52,433 nucleotides of DNA from Actinomycetes bacterium (GTDB lineage Bacteria > Actinomycetota > Actinomycetes > Streptosporangiales > Streptosporangiaceae). The position numbers and the translations under genes were made by a program. Under the pieces are notes generated by a model that worked only from the letters and a program-made list of their open reading frames with translations, had not been told where the DNA came from and did not search any database. Location: contig JAJYUU010000008.1 of the NCBI GenBank assembly GCA_021792405.1, positions 1-52,433 of the forward strand, written 5' to 3'. How positions within the stretch are numbered: the first letter of the stretch is position 1; each line of letters starts with the position of its first letter. Below are positions 8,741 through 18,803 of the stretch, one piece after another.

Positions 8741-8851
8741 TACTTTCCCCCCAGCTGCGGATTACGTTGAGCCGGCAGGCCCAGTCGTGAGCTAGCAGTC
8801 CAGGGTCATTCCCATCCCGGAACAGATGTATCGCGGACTGGCAACACTGGG

Positions 8852-8881
8852 TTAGTCCAGGTGGCGCTAGTCCAGATGGCG
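8852..8881. repeat. 15-bp tandem duplication of the citrate synthase gene end
   Basis: Bases 8867-8881 (last four codons plus stop of the citrate synthase gene) are repeated directly at 8852-8866 with 13 of 15 positions identical. Read on the minus strand this gives RHLD-stop followed by RHLD-stop. It looks like a slippage duplication and leaves a second in-frame stop. Confidence 0.7.
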
Positions 8882-10141
8882 GAGGCCCGGACCGACGTAG
8901 ATCTGCCGGGGCCTGGAGATCTTCTGCTCAGGGTCAGCCGCGCCCTCCTGCCACTGGGCCAGCCAGCCTGGCATGCGCCCGATGGCGAACAACACCGGGA
9001 ACATGGCCACCGGGAAGCCCAGGGCCTGGTAGATGATGCCCGAGTAGAAGTCCACGTTCGGGTACAGCTTGTGGCCGATGAAGTAGTCGTCGGCGAGCGC
9101 GATCCGCTCAAGCTCCAGCGCTATGTCCAGTAGCGGATTGCGGCCCGTTACCTCGAAGACCTGGTCAGCGACCTCCTTGATGATCTTGGCCCGCGGGTCG
9201 AAGTTCCGGTACACCCGGTGCCCGAAGCCCATCAGCCGCAGCTCGCCGCGCTTCACCCGCTCGATGTAGGCGGGGATGTTGCCGACCGAGCCGATCTCCC
9301 GCAGCATCCGCAGGACCTGCTCGTTGGCCCCGCCATGCAGCGGGCCGAACAGCGCGGCCGCAGCTGCTGCAGCGGCCGAGTAGGGGTCGACCTGAGAGCT
9401 CCCGACCACCCGCATGGTGCTGGTGGAGCAGTTCTGCTCGTGATCGGCATGCAAGACGAAAAGCACGTCCAGGGCGTGCTCCAGCACCGGATCCGGGCTG
9501 TACCTGGGCTCGCTCATCTTCCGCATCATGTTGAGGAAATTCCCCGCGTACGACAGCCCGTTGTCGGGGTATGCGTACGGCAAGCCCATCGCGTGCCGGT
9601 AAGCGAAGGCAGCAAGGGTCGGCATCTTCGCGATCAAGCGGACTATCTGCTCCTGCTGCCGCACCTGGTCAGATACCGCCCTCGCCTCGGGATAGAACGT
9701 CGAGAGCGCGGCGATGGTGCTGACCAGGATGCCCATCGGATGGGCATCGTGATGAAAGCCGTCGATGAACTTCTTGACGTTCTCGTGGACGAACGTGTGG
9801 TGGGTGATCTCATCCGCCCACGCCGCCGACTTGTCCTTACCGGGAAGCTCGCCGTTCAGCAGCAGGTAGGCGACATCCAGGAACGACGTGTGCCCTGCCA
9901 GTTCCTCAATCGGGTACCCCCGGTAGCGCAAGATTCCCCGGTCACCGTCGATGTAGGTGATGGCGCTGCGGCAGCTCGCGGTATTCAGATACGCCGGATC
10001 GTAGGACATCAGCCCGAAATCGTCCTCGGAGGTCTTGATCTGGCGGAGGTCAATCGCCCGTATCGCGCCGTCCACGACCGGAATCTCATAGCTCAGGCCG
10101 GTCTGAGAATCGGTGACCTGCAAAACTCTGCTAGCTGCCAT
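8867..10141 (-). CDS. gltA: citrate synthase
   Basis: A 424-residue citrate synthase that condenses acetyl-CoA and oxaloacetate to citrate in the TCA cycle. The catalytic residues of the family are all visible: His in [10 protein letters not shown], His in [15 protein letters not shown], and Asp in [24 protein letters not shown] is the standard upstream motif. The length and the N-terminal extension with [18 protein letters not shown] fit the type II (NADH-regulated, hexameric) form typical of actinobacteria. GGGAG lies 10 bases before the ATG. It appears monocistronic, with 189 bp between it and the metallophosphoesterase gene upstream. Confidence 0.95.
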   Translation of the reverse strand: MAASRVLQVTDSQTGLSYEIPVVDGAIRAIDLRQIKTSEDDFGLMSYDPAYLNTASCRSAITYIDGDRGILRYRGYPIEELAGHTSFLDVAYLLLNGELPGKDKSAAWADEITHHTFVHENVKKFIDGFHHDAHPMGILVSTIAALSTFYPEARAVSDQVRQQEQIVRLIAKMPTLAAFAYRHAMGLPYAYPDNGLSYAGNFLNMMRKMSEPRYSPDPVLEHALDVLFVLHADHEQNCSTSTMRVVGSSQVDPYSAAAAAAAALFGPLHGGANEQVLRMLREIGSVGNIPAYIERVKRGELRLMGFGHRVYRNFDPRAKIIKEVADQVFEVTGRNPLLDIALELERIALADDYFIGHKLYPNVDFYSGIIYQALGFPVAMFPVLFAIGRMPGWLAQWQEGAADPEQKISRPRQIYVGPGLRHLD

Positions 10142-10330
10142 CGCCTACGCGCTCCCTACAGCTCCGGCTTCCAGCAGCAGTCGCCGCAGGGCCCGCGAGC
10201 CCGTTTCGTCTCACCTTATCCTTATGCCCAGCCGCTGCCGCCGACTGCTCGCCCCGCTTGCAGTGGTTATCCCGAAGCTTTTTTAGCCCGAAACGGTGCA
10301 ACATCCTTCGCCTTAACCACTCCCGCCTGC

Positions 10331-12054
10331 CTAGCCGGGAAGCCGCGACAGCGGGAACGGCGCGGGTATCCGCAGCTCGGTATTGCGGTCGGTCCAGGTG
10401 CCAGGCCGGGCGGAGTCCGCCCCGAGCAGCGGCACGTTCGCGGCCAGTTCCCGGTGCAGCGAGGCCAGGTCATCGCCGGTCGCCAGCACCTGCGCCGCGG
10501 CCGGGGTGTCGTGGTCGACCATCGTGCACACGATGGACAGGTAACTGCCGCAGTCCAGGATCTCGACAAGCCTGGCCTGGCAGGGCCAGTCCACGATGGC
10601 GGAGGTCGTCACCTCCCAGAACCCGCGCCGGGGATCGTCCGGGTGGCGGCGCGCGCGCACGGCGTTGGTGTGGGTATGGCCGTTCAGCCAGAGCACGACG
10701 TTGCCGAACCGATGCAGCAGCGCAAGCAGTTCGGCGGCGCGCAGAACCGGCTCGGCCGCGGCACTCGAGCCGCCGGCCCGGCTGCTGTTGAGCGTGTCGA
10801 CTCCGTGGTGGGAGAACAGGACTACGAGCCGGTCGTCGTTACCGGTCCGCACTTCGCGCCCGTTCCCGTCGTGGAACTGCGAGTGGACCTCAGCGAGCCG
10901 GGCTTGCAGCCACCGCGCCTGGTCGGCGTCCAGGCACCCGGCCGCGCCGCCGGCCGCGCAGCTAGTGTCCAGCGCGATGAAGCGCACCGCCGGGGTGTCG
11001 TAGACGTAGTAAGCGGTGGCGTCGAGCCGGTTCTGCTGGGTGAACCCGTGCCCGAACGGGCGCGCCTGCGGCCGGAAGTGCGCTTCGACGAAGTCCCGCT
11101 TGGTAATGGGCCATCGGTGCGCGTCGGCGGCCACCGCCCGGGCCGGGCCGGCCATGAACACCTCGGGCTGCTCGGTGAAGAACTCAAGCGCGCGATCGTG
11201 GTCGAATCCGGGCGGCAGCTGCAGTGGCTTCCGGTCGCCGACGAGCGCGCTGGCGAGTGCCGGGGTGATCGTTCCGACGCCCTGGTTCAGCGCCTCGTGG
11301 TTGCCGAAGCACGACAGCCACGGCATGCGCAGCCCGCCAGCGGCGAAGTCGTGCAGCGCGCGCTGCAGCAACCCAGGGTGGTGCGGGAAGCCGAACTCCC
11401 GCCGGAATAGGTCGGGGCCGTCCCCGCTCGGGCCGTCCGGCTTCCAGAACACGTCGTCAGGCCAGTCAAGCGCCTGGACTCCGGCGTAGCCGGGACCGCC
11501 GGAGTTTGCCCGCACCAGCCCGCCGTCGAACAGCGCGAGGAATATCTGCATCTCGTTCCACTGCGCGTTGTCGATGGCGTCACCGGTAGTGATCGCAAGC
11601 TCCGGCGCCGTCCCGCTGGCCGGGCAGGTCACCTCGTTGACCGTGCGCAGCATCGCGTCCACGGCGTGCGCCGTCAGCGCCTCCTGAGGTCGCTGCACCG
11701 GCACGATCTCGGCGTAACGCGGATCGGCGAAGTAGCGGTTGAGGAACTCGAAGCGCGTCGGGGACTGGACGTCGGCAAGCTGGAGGTCGGTGAGATGGAC
11801 GAGGCTGAGCAATGGCCGCCCGGTGCCAGGCCAGGGGTCCGGCCGGGCAGCCGCATCCGGCACGGGGGCTGCCTGCGGCCCGGCTCCGGGAGCGGGCGCG
11901 GCGAAGTCGTCCCGGACCAGGTGCCGCTCGCCGCTGGCGAACGCCACCGCCCGGTAGGGCGCGCTGGCCCCGCGCCGCAGCACCGGACCCCAGGTAAGGG
12001 ACCGGTCCGTGGTCAGCGGCGGGCGCCTGCCCGGCTCGTGCTGGCCGGCGCCGG

Positions 12055-12058
<4 letters not shown>
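10331..12058 (-). CDS. metallophosphoesterase (TIGR03767-like)
   Basis: A 575-residue calcineurin-like phosphoesterase. The metal-binding motifs occur in order: HLTDLQLAD, TTGDAIDNAQWNE, CFGNHEALNQG, FSHHGVD and NGHTHTN. It resembles a large actinobacterial subfamily (about 500-600 residues) that often lies beside ABC importers. There is no clear signal peptide at the chosen ATG. Its ATG overlaps the stop of the ABC ATPase gene by 4 bp, so it is the last gene of the importer operon and should act on the imported compound or a phosphate ester of it. Phosphonate, phosphodiester or glycerophosphodiester use is an inference. Confidence 0.85.
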
Positions 12059-13179
<1,121 letters not shown>

Positions 13180-13180
13180 C

Positions 13181-14056
13181 TCATCCCCGGCTGCGCCGAC
13201 GGCGGCGGCCGACGTAGGAAAGGATCAGCAGCAGCGCGAACGCGAACGCCAGCGCCGCGGTAGAAGTAGCGAACAACACGCCCGCATTGGGCGTATTCCG
13301 GCTGATGGAGTACAGCTCGACCTGCAGGTTGTTGTACAGCAGCAGGTAGGCGATGGTGAACTCACCGAGTACCAGCGCCGAGGTGAGCAGCAGCGCGTTG
13401 ATAATGGCCTGCCACATGTTCGGCACGATGACCCGGACTATCACGGTGAGCCACCTCGCGCCGAGGCTGCGGGCCGCCTCTGCCAGGGTCGTGACGTCAA
13501 GCCCGCCAAGCCCCGCAGCCAGCGCGCGGTAGGCATACGGCAGTGCCAGGATCACGTACACCCAGAACAGCATCAGCGCCGACAGGCTGACCCGCTGGAT
13601 CCGGTTGTAGATCGGCCCGAGGCCGACCACCAGCACGATCGCCGGGATGGTGAGCGGGAGCAGGCACAGGAACTCGAACGTGCGGCTGAGCCAGCGGACC
13701 CGCAGCCGGATCCAGATCATCGTCGGGACCAGCAGCAGCACGATGACCGCGCAGGTGATCACGGCCAGTTCCAGCGTGATCTCGATCGAGCTGATCAGCG
13801 GCGGGATGCCGACGGCCTGGGTGCCCTGGTAGGAGGCGATCTGCGACCACGCGGTCACCGACCAGGTGCCGAGCTTCGCCCCTTCCAGCGAGAAACGGGC
13901 CATTGCCAGCAGCGGCAGCGCGAAGAACAGCCCGAACACGGTGAAGACCAGGTAACGGAACGCGTTGAGCCGCCGGCGGCGACGGGCCGATACGCCCGCC
14001 GCCCGCCTGGCCGATGGCTCCCGCACTACCTCGCCGACCGGCGCTAGCGCAGCCAT
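13181..14056 (-). CDS. ABC transporter permease (second)
   Basis: A 291-residue integral membrane protein of the binding-protein-dependent transport family. About six hydrophobic spans are visible, starting with YLVFTVFGLFFALPLLAMA. The EAA-loop region reads TTLAEAARSLGARWLTVIVRVIVP, which contacts the ATPase. The C terminus is a run of arginines. It overlaps the first permease gene by 13 bp. It is the PotC/PhnV-like partner of the heterodimeric channel. Confidence 0.9.
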   Translation of the reverse strand: MAALAPVGEVVREPSARRAAGVSARRRRRLNAFRYLVFTVFGLFFALPLLAMARFSLEGAKLGTWSVTAWSQIASYQGTQAVGIPPLISSIEITLELAVITCAVIVLLLVPTMIWIRLRVRWLSRTFEFLCLLPLTIPAIVLVVGLGPIYNRIQRVSLSALMLFWVYVILALPYAYRALAAGLGGLDVTTLAEAARSLGARWLTVIVRVIVPNMWQAIINALLLTSALVLGEFTIAYLLLYNNLQVELYSISRNTPNAGVLFATSTAALAFAFALLLILSYVGRRRRRSRG

Positions 14057-14910
14057 CGAGCCGCCCTTCGCTGCAGGAGCACGTACAACGTCATGACGAT
14101 CGCGACCATCACGATCATGCCCAGGGCCAGCAGGTCAGCGACGTTGACGTTGCTGAGCCCGACCTCGCTCGACAGCGCCGTGCTGATCTGCTGCGGCACG
14201 ACATAGGCGATCTGGTTCTCCCAGGCCGCGATCGTCGCGAACGCGGAGAGCGCGTTGGCGAACAGCAGCAGCGTCGCGCCGAGAAAAGCCGGGGCGAGCA
14301 GCGGTCCGCCCACGTACCGCCAGTACTGCCAGGCCGACGCGCCGAGGTTCTCCGACGCCTCGCGCCACTGGATCTTGAGCCCGTCGATAGCGGGCAGGAA
14401 GACCAGCACCATCAGCGGAATCTGGAAGTAGGTGTAGATCAGGCCGATGCCCCACGGGAAGTCGTAGTACCAGCTCGCGTGGAACAGCAGGCCGACCGGC
14501 CCGATCAGGACCAGGAACGCGAATGCCAGCGTCACCCCGCCGAACTGGGCCAGCACGCCCGAGGCGGACAGGTAAAGCCGCCGCACGATGCCATCGGGAT
14601 TGCCGGACGCCACCGCATAGGCCAAGATCGCGCCGAGCACCGCGCCGGCCACCGAGGACAGCAGGCACAGCTTGAATGAGCCGATGAAGTAACCGCGTAC
14701 CAGCGGATTGGCCAGCTCGGTGATGTTCGATAGCTGCCATGCGCCGGACGGGTTCTTGAGGGAGTCGACTACCACGATCCCGGTCGGCCACAGCAGGAAC
14801 ACGCCGACGTAGGCAAGGAACGGAACCGTTCCGGTCCACGCCGGAACAGCCAGCCGGCGCCCGGCCCGTGATGGCCGGGCGCCGGTCTTCGTCGTCGCAG
14901 CTACCGCCAC
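14044..14910 (-). CDS. ABC transporter permease (first)
   Basis: A 288-residue permease with about six hydrophobic spans, beginning VPFLAYVGVFLLWPTGIVVVD. It carries the EAA-like loop EASENLGASAWQYWRYVGGPLL. Start is GTG with GAGGGA 2 bases before. It lies 9 bp after the binding-protein gene. Together with the second permease it would form the membrane channel of the importer. Confidence 0.9.
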   Translation of the reverse strand: MAVAATTKTGARPSRAGRRLAVPAWTGTVPFLAYVGVFLLWPTGIVVVDSLKNPSGAWQLSNITELANPLVRGYFIGSFKLCLLSSVAGAVLGAILAYAVASGNPDGIVRRLYLSASGVLAQFGGVTLAFAFLVLIGPVGLLFHASWYYDFPWGIGLIYTYFQIPLMVLVFLPAIDGLKIQWREASENLGASAWQYWRYVGGPLLAPAFLGATLLLFANALSAFATIAAWENQIAYVVPQQISTALSSEVGLSNVNVADLLALGMIVMVAIVMTLYVLLQRRAARWLR

Positions 14911-14919
14911 ATTCCCTCG

Positions 14920-16038
14920 CTAGCTGACGGCTTTGGCCCAGTTGGCGGCCAGGTAGTTAGCGGCGGCCGTAGCCTGGCCCTCGGTCAGGAACACCGGTGT
15001 GCCGATCACCGGCGGCAGCTTCGCCGCGGCCGCCTTGTTGATCGTGCCGTTGGCGGTCATCGCCGCTTCCTCGACCGGCCGTGCGCCGCCGTCCAGCCAG
15101 AGGTTCTGCCCGCCGGCCGGGGCCTGCGAGTACAGGAACTCCTCCCACAGCCTGGCAGCAGCCGGGTGCGGCGCGTCCTTGTTGATGGCCTGGGCGTAGT
15201 AGCCGCCGAGTACCGCGTTCGGCGGGATGAACACCTTCCAGTTCGTCACGCCGACATAGCTCGGCAGGTTGAGGTAGTCCCAGTTGAACACGACCGGAGT
15301 CGTGCCGGCCTTGACGGTTGCGCCAGTCGCCTGCACCGGGGAGAAGTTGCCCTTCACCTTGAGCTGATGGAAGAAGTTCACGCCCTGGGCGATGCTGCTG
15401 GCAGACCCGCCCTCAGCCAGGCTCGCCATCATGACCCCGTTCAGCGCGGCGTTCGCCGCGGTCGGGTTGCCGTTCAGCGCGACCGCGTTCTTGAACTTCG
15501 GGCCCAGCAGCTGGCTCAGCGAGGTGATGGTGCCGAACTTGCTCGAGTACCCGACCGCCATGTAGCCGCCGTAGTCCTGAACCCACTGGCCGCTCGGGTC
15601 CTTCTGCGCGGTCGGTATGTCGGCCCAGGTGGCGACCTTGTAGGGGGCGAACAGGTTGGTGTTCGCCAGCGCCACCGCCATGCCGACGTCGAGGACGTCG
15701 GGTGCCTTGGCAGTGCCGTTCTCAGTCTTCACGGCGTCGACCTCTTGCTGGCTCGAGCCGTCCGGCAGGGCGGAAACGACCTTGATCCCGTACAGCTTCT
15801 CGAAGTCGGAAATGATGGTGCCGTAGTTCGCCCAGGTTGGCGGCAGGGCGATGACGTTCAGCGTGCCCTCTTTCTTAGCGGCGGCGATGAGCTTGCTCAT
15901 GCCGCCGCCGGCCGCCGCCGAGGTGACGTTCGACCAGTTCGTTCCTCCGCTGGAGCCCGATGGGCTCGACCCGCAGCCGGCTGCCAGCAGCGCCAGGGCA
16001 GCGAGCCCGGCGAGCGCATACCGAAATGGCGATCTCAA
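14920..16038 (-). CDS. extracellular solute-binding lipoprotein
   Basis: A 372-residue substrate-binding protein. The start is TTG, supported by AGGAGG 5 bases upstream. The signal peptide ends in the lipobox LLAAGC, so the mature protein is anchored outside the membrane. The body (KEGTLNVIALPPTWANYGTI, then LYGIKVVSALPDGSSQQEVD in part) is that of the Fe(III)/polyamine/2-aminoethylphosphonate binding group (periplasmic binding class II). It heads the five-gene operon binding protein, permease, permease, ATPase, phosphoesterase. The ligand cannot be read directly. Confidence 0.9.
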   Translation of the reverse strand: MRSPFRYALAGLAALALLAAGCGSSPSGSSGGTNWSNVTSAAAGGGMSKLIAAAKKEGTLNVIALPPTWANYGTIISDFEKLYGIKVVSALPDGSSQQEVDAVKTENGTAKAPDVLDVGMAVALANTNLFAPYKVATWADIPTAQKDPSGQWVQDYGGYMAVGYSSKFGTITSLSQLLGPKFKNAVALNGNPTAANAALNGVMMASLAEGGSASSIAQGVNFFHQLKVKGNFSPVQATGATVKAGTTPVVFNWDYLNLPSYVGVTNWKVFIPPNAVLGGYYAQAINKDAPHPAAARLWEEFLYSQAPAGGQNLWLDGGARPVEEAAMTANGTINKAAAAKLPPVIGTPVFLTEGQATAAANYLAANWAKAVS

Positions 16039-16155
16039 GAATGCCTCCTGTTGCTTCCCTGTGCCGGTAAGGCCGCCGCGGTCTCCCCGACCCCAAGCCG
16101 CAGCATTATCAGGAAGTGAGCGTCCTGTCAGGCAAAAGGTAACGAAACCAGCTGC

Positions 16156-16168
16156 CTAAAACGTTTAG
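16156..16168. promoter_or_regulatory. LacI-type operator upstream of ABC operon
   Basis: The palindrome CTAAA-ACG-TTTAG, with AAACGTTT at its core, resembles operators of LacI-family repressors, which centre on CG. It lies 118 bp before the TTG start of the binding-protein gene and 64 bp after the stop of the lacI-like gene. It is also one of the few AT-rich stretches nearby. Control of the ABC operon by the adjacent repressor is inferred. Confidence 0.6.
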
Positions 16169-16231
16169 CATCGGTATGCTCGCGTAGCCCGTCCGGAGTG
16201 TCAAGAGACGTTACCGACTAGACGCCGCACG

Positions 16232-17266
16232 TCACCCGATGTTCACCTGGGGCGCAGGGGGCGCCTGTACCGAAGCGCGCTCCACCAGCGTGACCTCGGC
16301 GATGTAATCGCCCGGCGGCTCGAGTTCGAGCAGCCGCGTCATCAAGGCGGTGCCCATGGAACGGTGATCGATCCGGATGGTCGCCAGCGGCGGATCGAGC
16401 AACTCCGATGTCGGCAAGTCGTCATGTCCCACCACCGAAACGCCCGCGCCGATGAGCACGCCGAGCTCACGCGCGGCCTTGTAGATACCGTAGGCGGTGT
16501 AGTCGGAGTTCGTGACGATCGCGGTGGGCGGATCCGGCCTGGCGAGCTCGGCCAGCGCAGCGCGCTGCACGTCGGTGATCGTGAGCGGCGAGTACAGCAC
16601 ATCCGGGCGCATCCCGAGTTCGCGCGCCAGCAGGCGGAAGTGACGCAGCCGGTCCGGGTCAGCCATGAGCTGCCGTGGAGCGGACAGGAAGGCGACCCGA
16701 GAGTGGCCGAGTTCGGCCAGCCGCCGCATCGGCAGTTCTACGGCCGCGGCATCGTCCGGCCGCACCCGGCTCAGCCCTGGCACCCCGGCCGCCGAGCCGT
16801 TCAGCGCTACCACCGGAGCGCCGGGGCGCAGCCGGTGCCACAGCCGTATCGACTCGCCAGTTCCGACCGGCGCGATGGCCAGGCCAGCCACCCGCTGCGC
16901 GGCAAGCTCGCACACATGCCGCCGCTCGCGATCGAGCGAGTACTGCGAATCCAGCACCAGCAGCGTCGCCCCGGAGTCGGCGGCAACCTGCTGTGCTCCG
17001 CTGAGCACCTCGAGGAAGAACGGGTTGGCGAAATTCCGCACGACGAAGCCATACGTGCTGGTCCGACCCCGCCGCAGCGCCCGCGCCTGCGGGTTGGCCC
17101 GGTAGCCAAGGGCCTTGGCCGTGGCCAGGATGCGCTGCCGGGTCTCCTCGGCGACACCCGGCTGGCCGTTGATTGCCAGGCTCGCCGTTGCTACCGAGAC
17201 GCCGGCCAGCCTGGCCACATCACGAATGCCGGTTACCTGGCCAGGGGCATCACTGCCTGTCGTCAT
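16232..17266 (-). CDS. LacI-family transcriptional regulator
   Basis: A 344-residue repressor. The N-terminal helix-turn-helix is clear (IRDVARLAGVSVATASLAIN at residues 14-33, then the hinge RILATAKALGYRANPQARAL), followed by a periplasmic-binding-like effector domain (TYGFVVRNFANPFF, VVGHDDLPTSELLDPPLATI). It lies directly upstream of the ABC importer on the same strand and probably senses its substrate or a derivative. The recognition-helix sequence TASLAIN is a variant of the usual TVSRVLN. Confidence 0.9.
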   Translation of the reverse strand: MTTGSDAPGQVTGIRDVARLAGVSVATASLAINGQPGVAEETRQRILATAKALGYRANPQARALRRGRTSTYGFVVRNFANPFFLEVLSGAQQVAADSGATLLVLDSQYSLDRERRHVCELAAQRVAGLAIAPVGTGESIRLWHRLRPGAPVVALNGSAAGVPGLSRVRPDDAAAVELPMRRLAELGHSRVAFLSAPRQLMADPDRLRHFRLLARELGMRPDVLYSPLTITDVQRAALAELARPDPPTAIVTNSDYTAYGIYKAARELGVLIGAGVSVVGHDDLPTSELLDPPLATIRIDHRSMGTALMTRLLELEPPGDYIAEVTLVERASVQAPPAPQVNIG

Positions 17267-17494
17267 GGCTACCTGCCGGCGCCTTCCCCTCGTCAGCTGC
17301 GGCCGGGCGTCAGCGGGACGTGGCCGGTGTCACGCTCGATCATCAGGCGTCAGGCTATCGCCCGGACTGCGCAATCTCAGGACTAATGGCCCGCCGTGGC
17401 TAAGCCATCGGCCTCTGCTGCCATTCCGGGCGCTTTGCCATCGTCAGGAGACGAACGGGTTAGCCAACGGGCGCGCCCGGGAGGAGAGGGTGAC
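17267..17494. promoter_or_regulatory. divergent intergenic region with DevR/DosR-like box
   Basis: The 228 bp separate the divergent lacI-like and usp genes. At 17379-17393 is AGGACTAATGGCCCG, which fits the core GGACT-N3-G-N-CC of DevR/DosR (hypoxia/dormancy) boxes and lies about 105 bp before the usp start. Universal stress genes are classical members of that regulon in mycobacteria and Streptomyces. No DevR gene is present in this window, so the link is inferred from pattern only. Confidence 0.4.
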
Positions 17495-17932
17495 ATGCCA
17501 GAGATCGTGGTGGGCATCGACGGGTCGCACAACGCCAGCCGGGCGCTTGAATGGGCCATGACCGAAGCCGGTCTGCGGGGCGCGGAGCTGACCGTCATCA
17601 CCGTGAACTCGGTGATCGCCGGCTACTGGTCCGGGCGGCCGGTCACGATGCCCGGCGATGACGAGCGGCTGGCCGCCGCGCGCAAGCTGGCCGAGGACGC
17701 GGTCGCGAAGATCGCGGCGGAGCTAGCTGACCGCCAGCCCGCCAGCGTCCGGGTGGTGGCGGTGAACGGCTTCCCGGCCACGACACTGATCGACGCGTCG
17801 GAAGGTTGCGACCTGCTGGTGGTCGGCAGCCGCGGTGGCGGCGGATTCGGCGCGCTGGCCGTCGGCTCGGTCGCCGATCAGGTTGTCCACCACGCCAAGT
17901 GCCCCGTCGCCGTGGTGCCATCAGGTCGCTAG
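17495..17932 (+). CDS. universal stress protein
   Basis: A single-domain UspA protein of 145 residues. Seen: the N-terminal strand EIVVGIDGSHNASRAL and the nucleotide-binding signature VVGSRGGGGFGALAVGSVADQVVHHAKCPVAVV, here given in parts as G-x2-G-x9-G-S. It should bind ATP. Start MPEIVVG chosen for GGAGGAGAGGG 4 bases upstream; the frame is open further 5'. The CBS-BON gene reads antisense through its last 290 bp. Confidence 0.9.
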   Translation: MPEIVVGIDGSHNASRALEWAMTEAGLRGAELTVITVNSVIAGYWSGRPVTMPGDDERLAAARKLAEDAVAKIAAELADRQPASVRVVAVNGFPATTLIDASEGCDLLVVGSRGGGGFGALAVGSVADQVVHHAKCPVAVVPSGR

Positions 17933-18632
17933 CCAGCACCTGCAGGCTAAGCGGCCGGGCAGCAGCCGGGCCGGCCGGGCGACCCGGTAATGCCCGTTTC
18001 CCGCCATCAGCAAGACGGTTTCGGACCGCGACGACACCCTCGATGTGCCGGATTCGCGCCGTGAGCTCCAGCGCGGTCTTCTCGTCAGGCACGGACCCGG
18101 CCAGGGTGACGACCCCGGCGGTGACCGTCACCTCGACGTCGGCGGGATCCAGGCCGAACTCGGCGGGGATGAGCTCGGTTATCTCGCCGAGAATCTCCGG
18201 GTCCGGCCGCTCGTAGATGCTCAGCACGTCGACCCGGCTGATGATGCCGACCAGGTGATTCTCGTCGTCCACGACGGGCAGCCGCTTCAATCGGCGATCT
18301 TGCATGACCCTGGCGGCGACCGAGACCGGCGTGTCCGGCGTGACGGTCTCGGCCGGTGAAGTCATGAGCTGATCCGCGGTGACGGCCGTAGCCTTGGACT
18401 CCTCGCCGAGCTTCCAGCGCAGCCGGGTCAGGCCGACAGGAAGATCCGGCTCGGCCGGCTTGAACAGCAGATCTGCCTCGGAAACCACGCCCACGACGGC
18501 GCCGCTGTCGCTGACGACTGGGCAGGCACTGACCCGGAACTTGGCGAGCATGTGCGCGATCTGCTTGAAGTCCGCATCTTGAGGGACCGCGATAACCCGG
18601 GTGGTCATCACGTCCCGCACGGTCGCGTTCAC
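17643..18632 (-). CDS. CBS-pair and BON domain protein with abnormal antisense tail
   Basis: Residues 1-140 hold two CBS motifs (RDVMTTRVIAVPQDADFKQIAHML at the start; LMTSPAETVTPDTPVSVAARVM in part), a regulatory adenosine-nucleotide-binding pair. Residues 150-210 form a BON domain (PADVEVTVTAGVVTLAGSVPD). Such CBS-BON proteins normally end near residue 210-230. Here the frame continues another 100 residues of Arg/Pro-rich sequence that is exactly antisense to the usp gene. The tail is probably not an evolved domain; a frame change or lost stop near 17950 is the likely cause, since another frame has TAG at 17947-17949. Confidence 0.8.
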   Translation of the reverse strand: MNATVRDVMTTRVIAVPQDADFKQIAHMLAKFRVSACPVVSDSGAVVGVVSEADLLFKPAEPDLPVGLTRLRWKLGEESKATAVTADQLMTSPAETVTPDTPVSVAARVMQDRRLKRLPVVDDENHLVGIISRVDVLSIYERPDPEILGEITELIPAEFGLDPADVEVTVTAGVVTLAGSVPDEKTALELTARIRHIEGVVAVRNRLADGGKRALPGRPAGPAAARPLSLQVLASDLMAPRRRGTWRGGQPDRRPSRRPARRIRRHRGCRPPAGRNLPTRRSVSWPGSRSPPPPGRWRAGGQLAPPRSSRPRPRPACARRPAARHRRAS

Positions 18633-18773
18633 TGGCCAGATCCTCCCCGGCGCGCCCAGTTCCAGCAGAACCGGCTGCCTAGGACAATGCCAGCCGGTCG
18701 TGCCGTCCGTTCCCTGGCTAGCCTTACCCCCTCAGCATCGCTCGCATCCGCGCCGGCGCCTGCGCGCCCGGCC

Positions 18774-18789
18774 GGGAACCTTAGGCCCC
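18774..18789. promoter_or_regulatory. DevR/DosR-like box upstream of CBS-BON gene
   Basis: GGGAACCTTAGGCCCC (reverse strand GGGGCCTAAGGTTCCC) is a near-palindrome that fits the DevR-type pattern GGG-N-CT-N3-G-N-CC. It lies about 142 bp before the CBS-BON start, between it and the second usp gene. Match by eye only. Confidence 0.35.
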
Positions 18790-18803
18790 GGATCTTGACG
18801 CGG

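Noticed and set aside
10260-10290. Rho-independent terminator after the metallophosphoesterase gene, suggested by a six-T run at 10279
   Set aside because: The run is read as A on the transcribed minus strand, and no GC stem of adequate length adjoins it.
9218-11410. A 730-codon open frame on the plus strand
   Set aside because: It is antisense to citrate synthase and the metallophosphoesterase, whose motifs are unmistakable; long antisense frames are common at this GC content.
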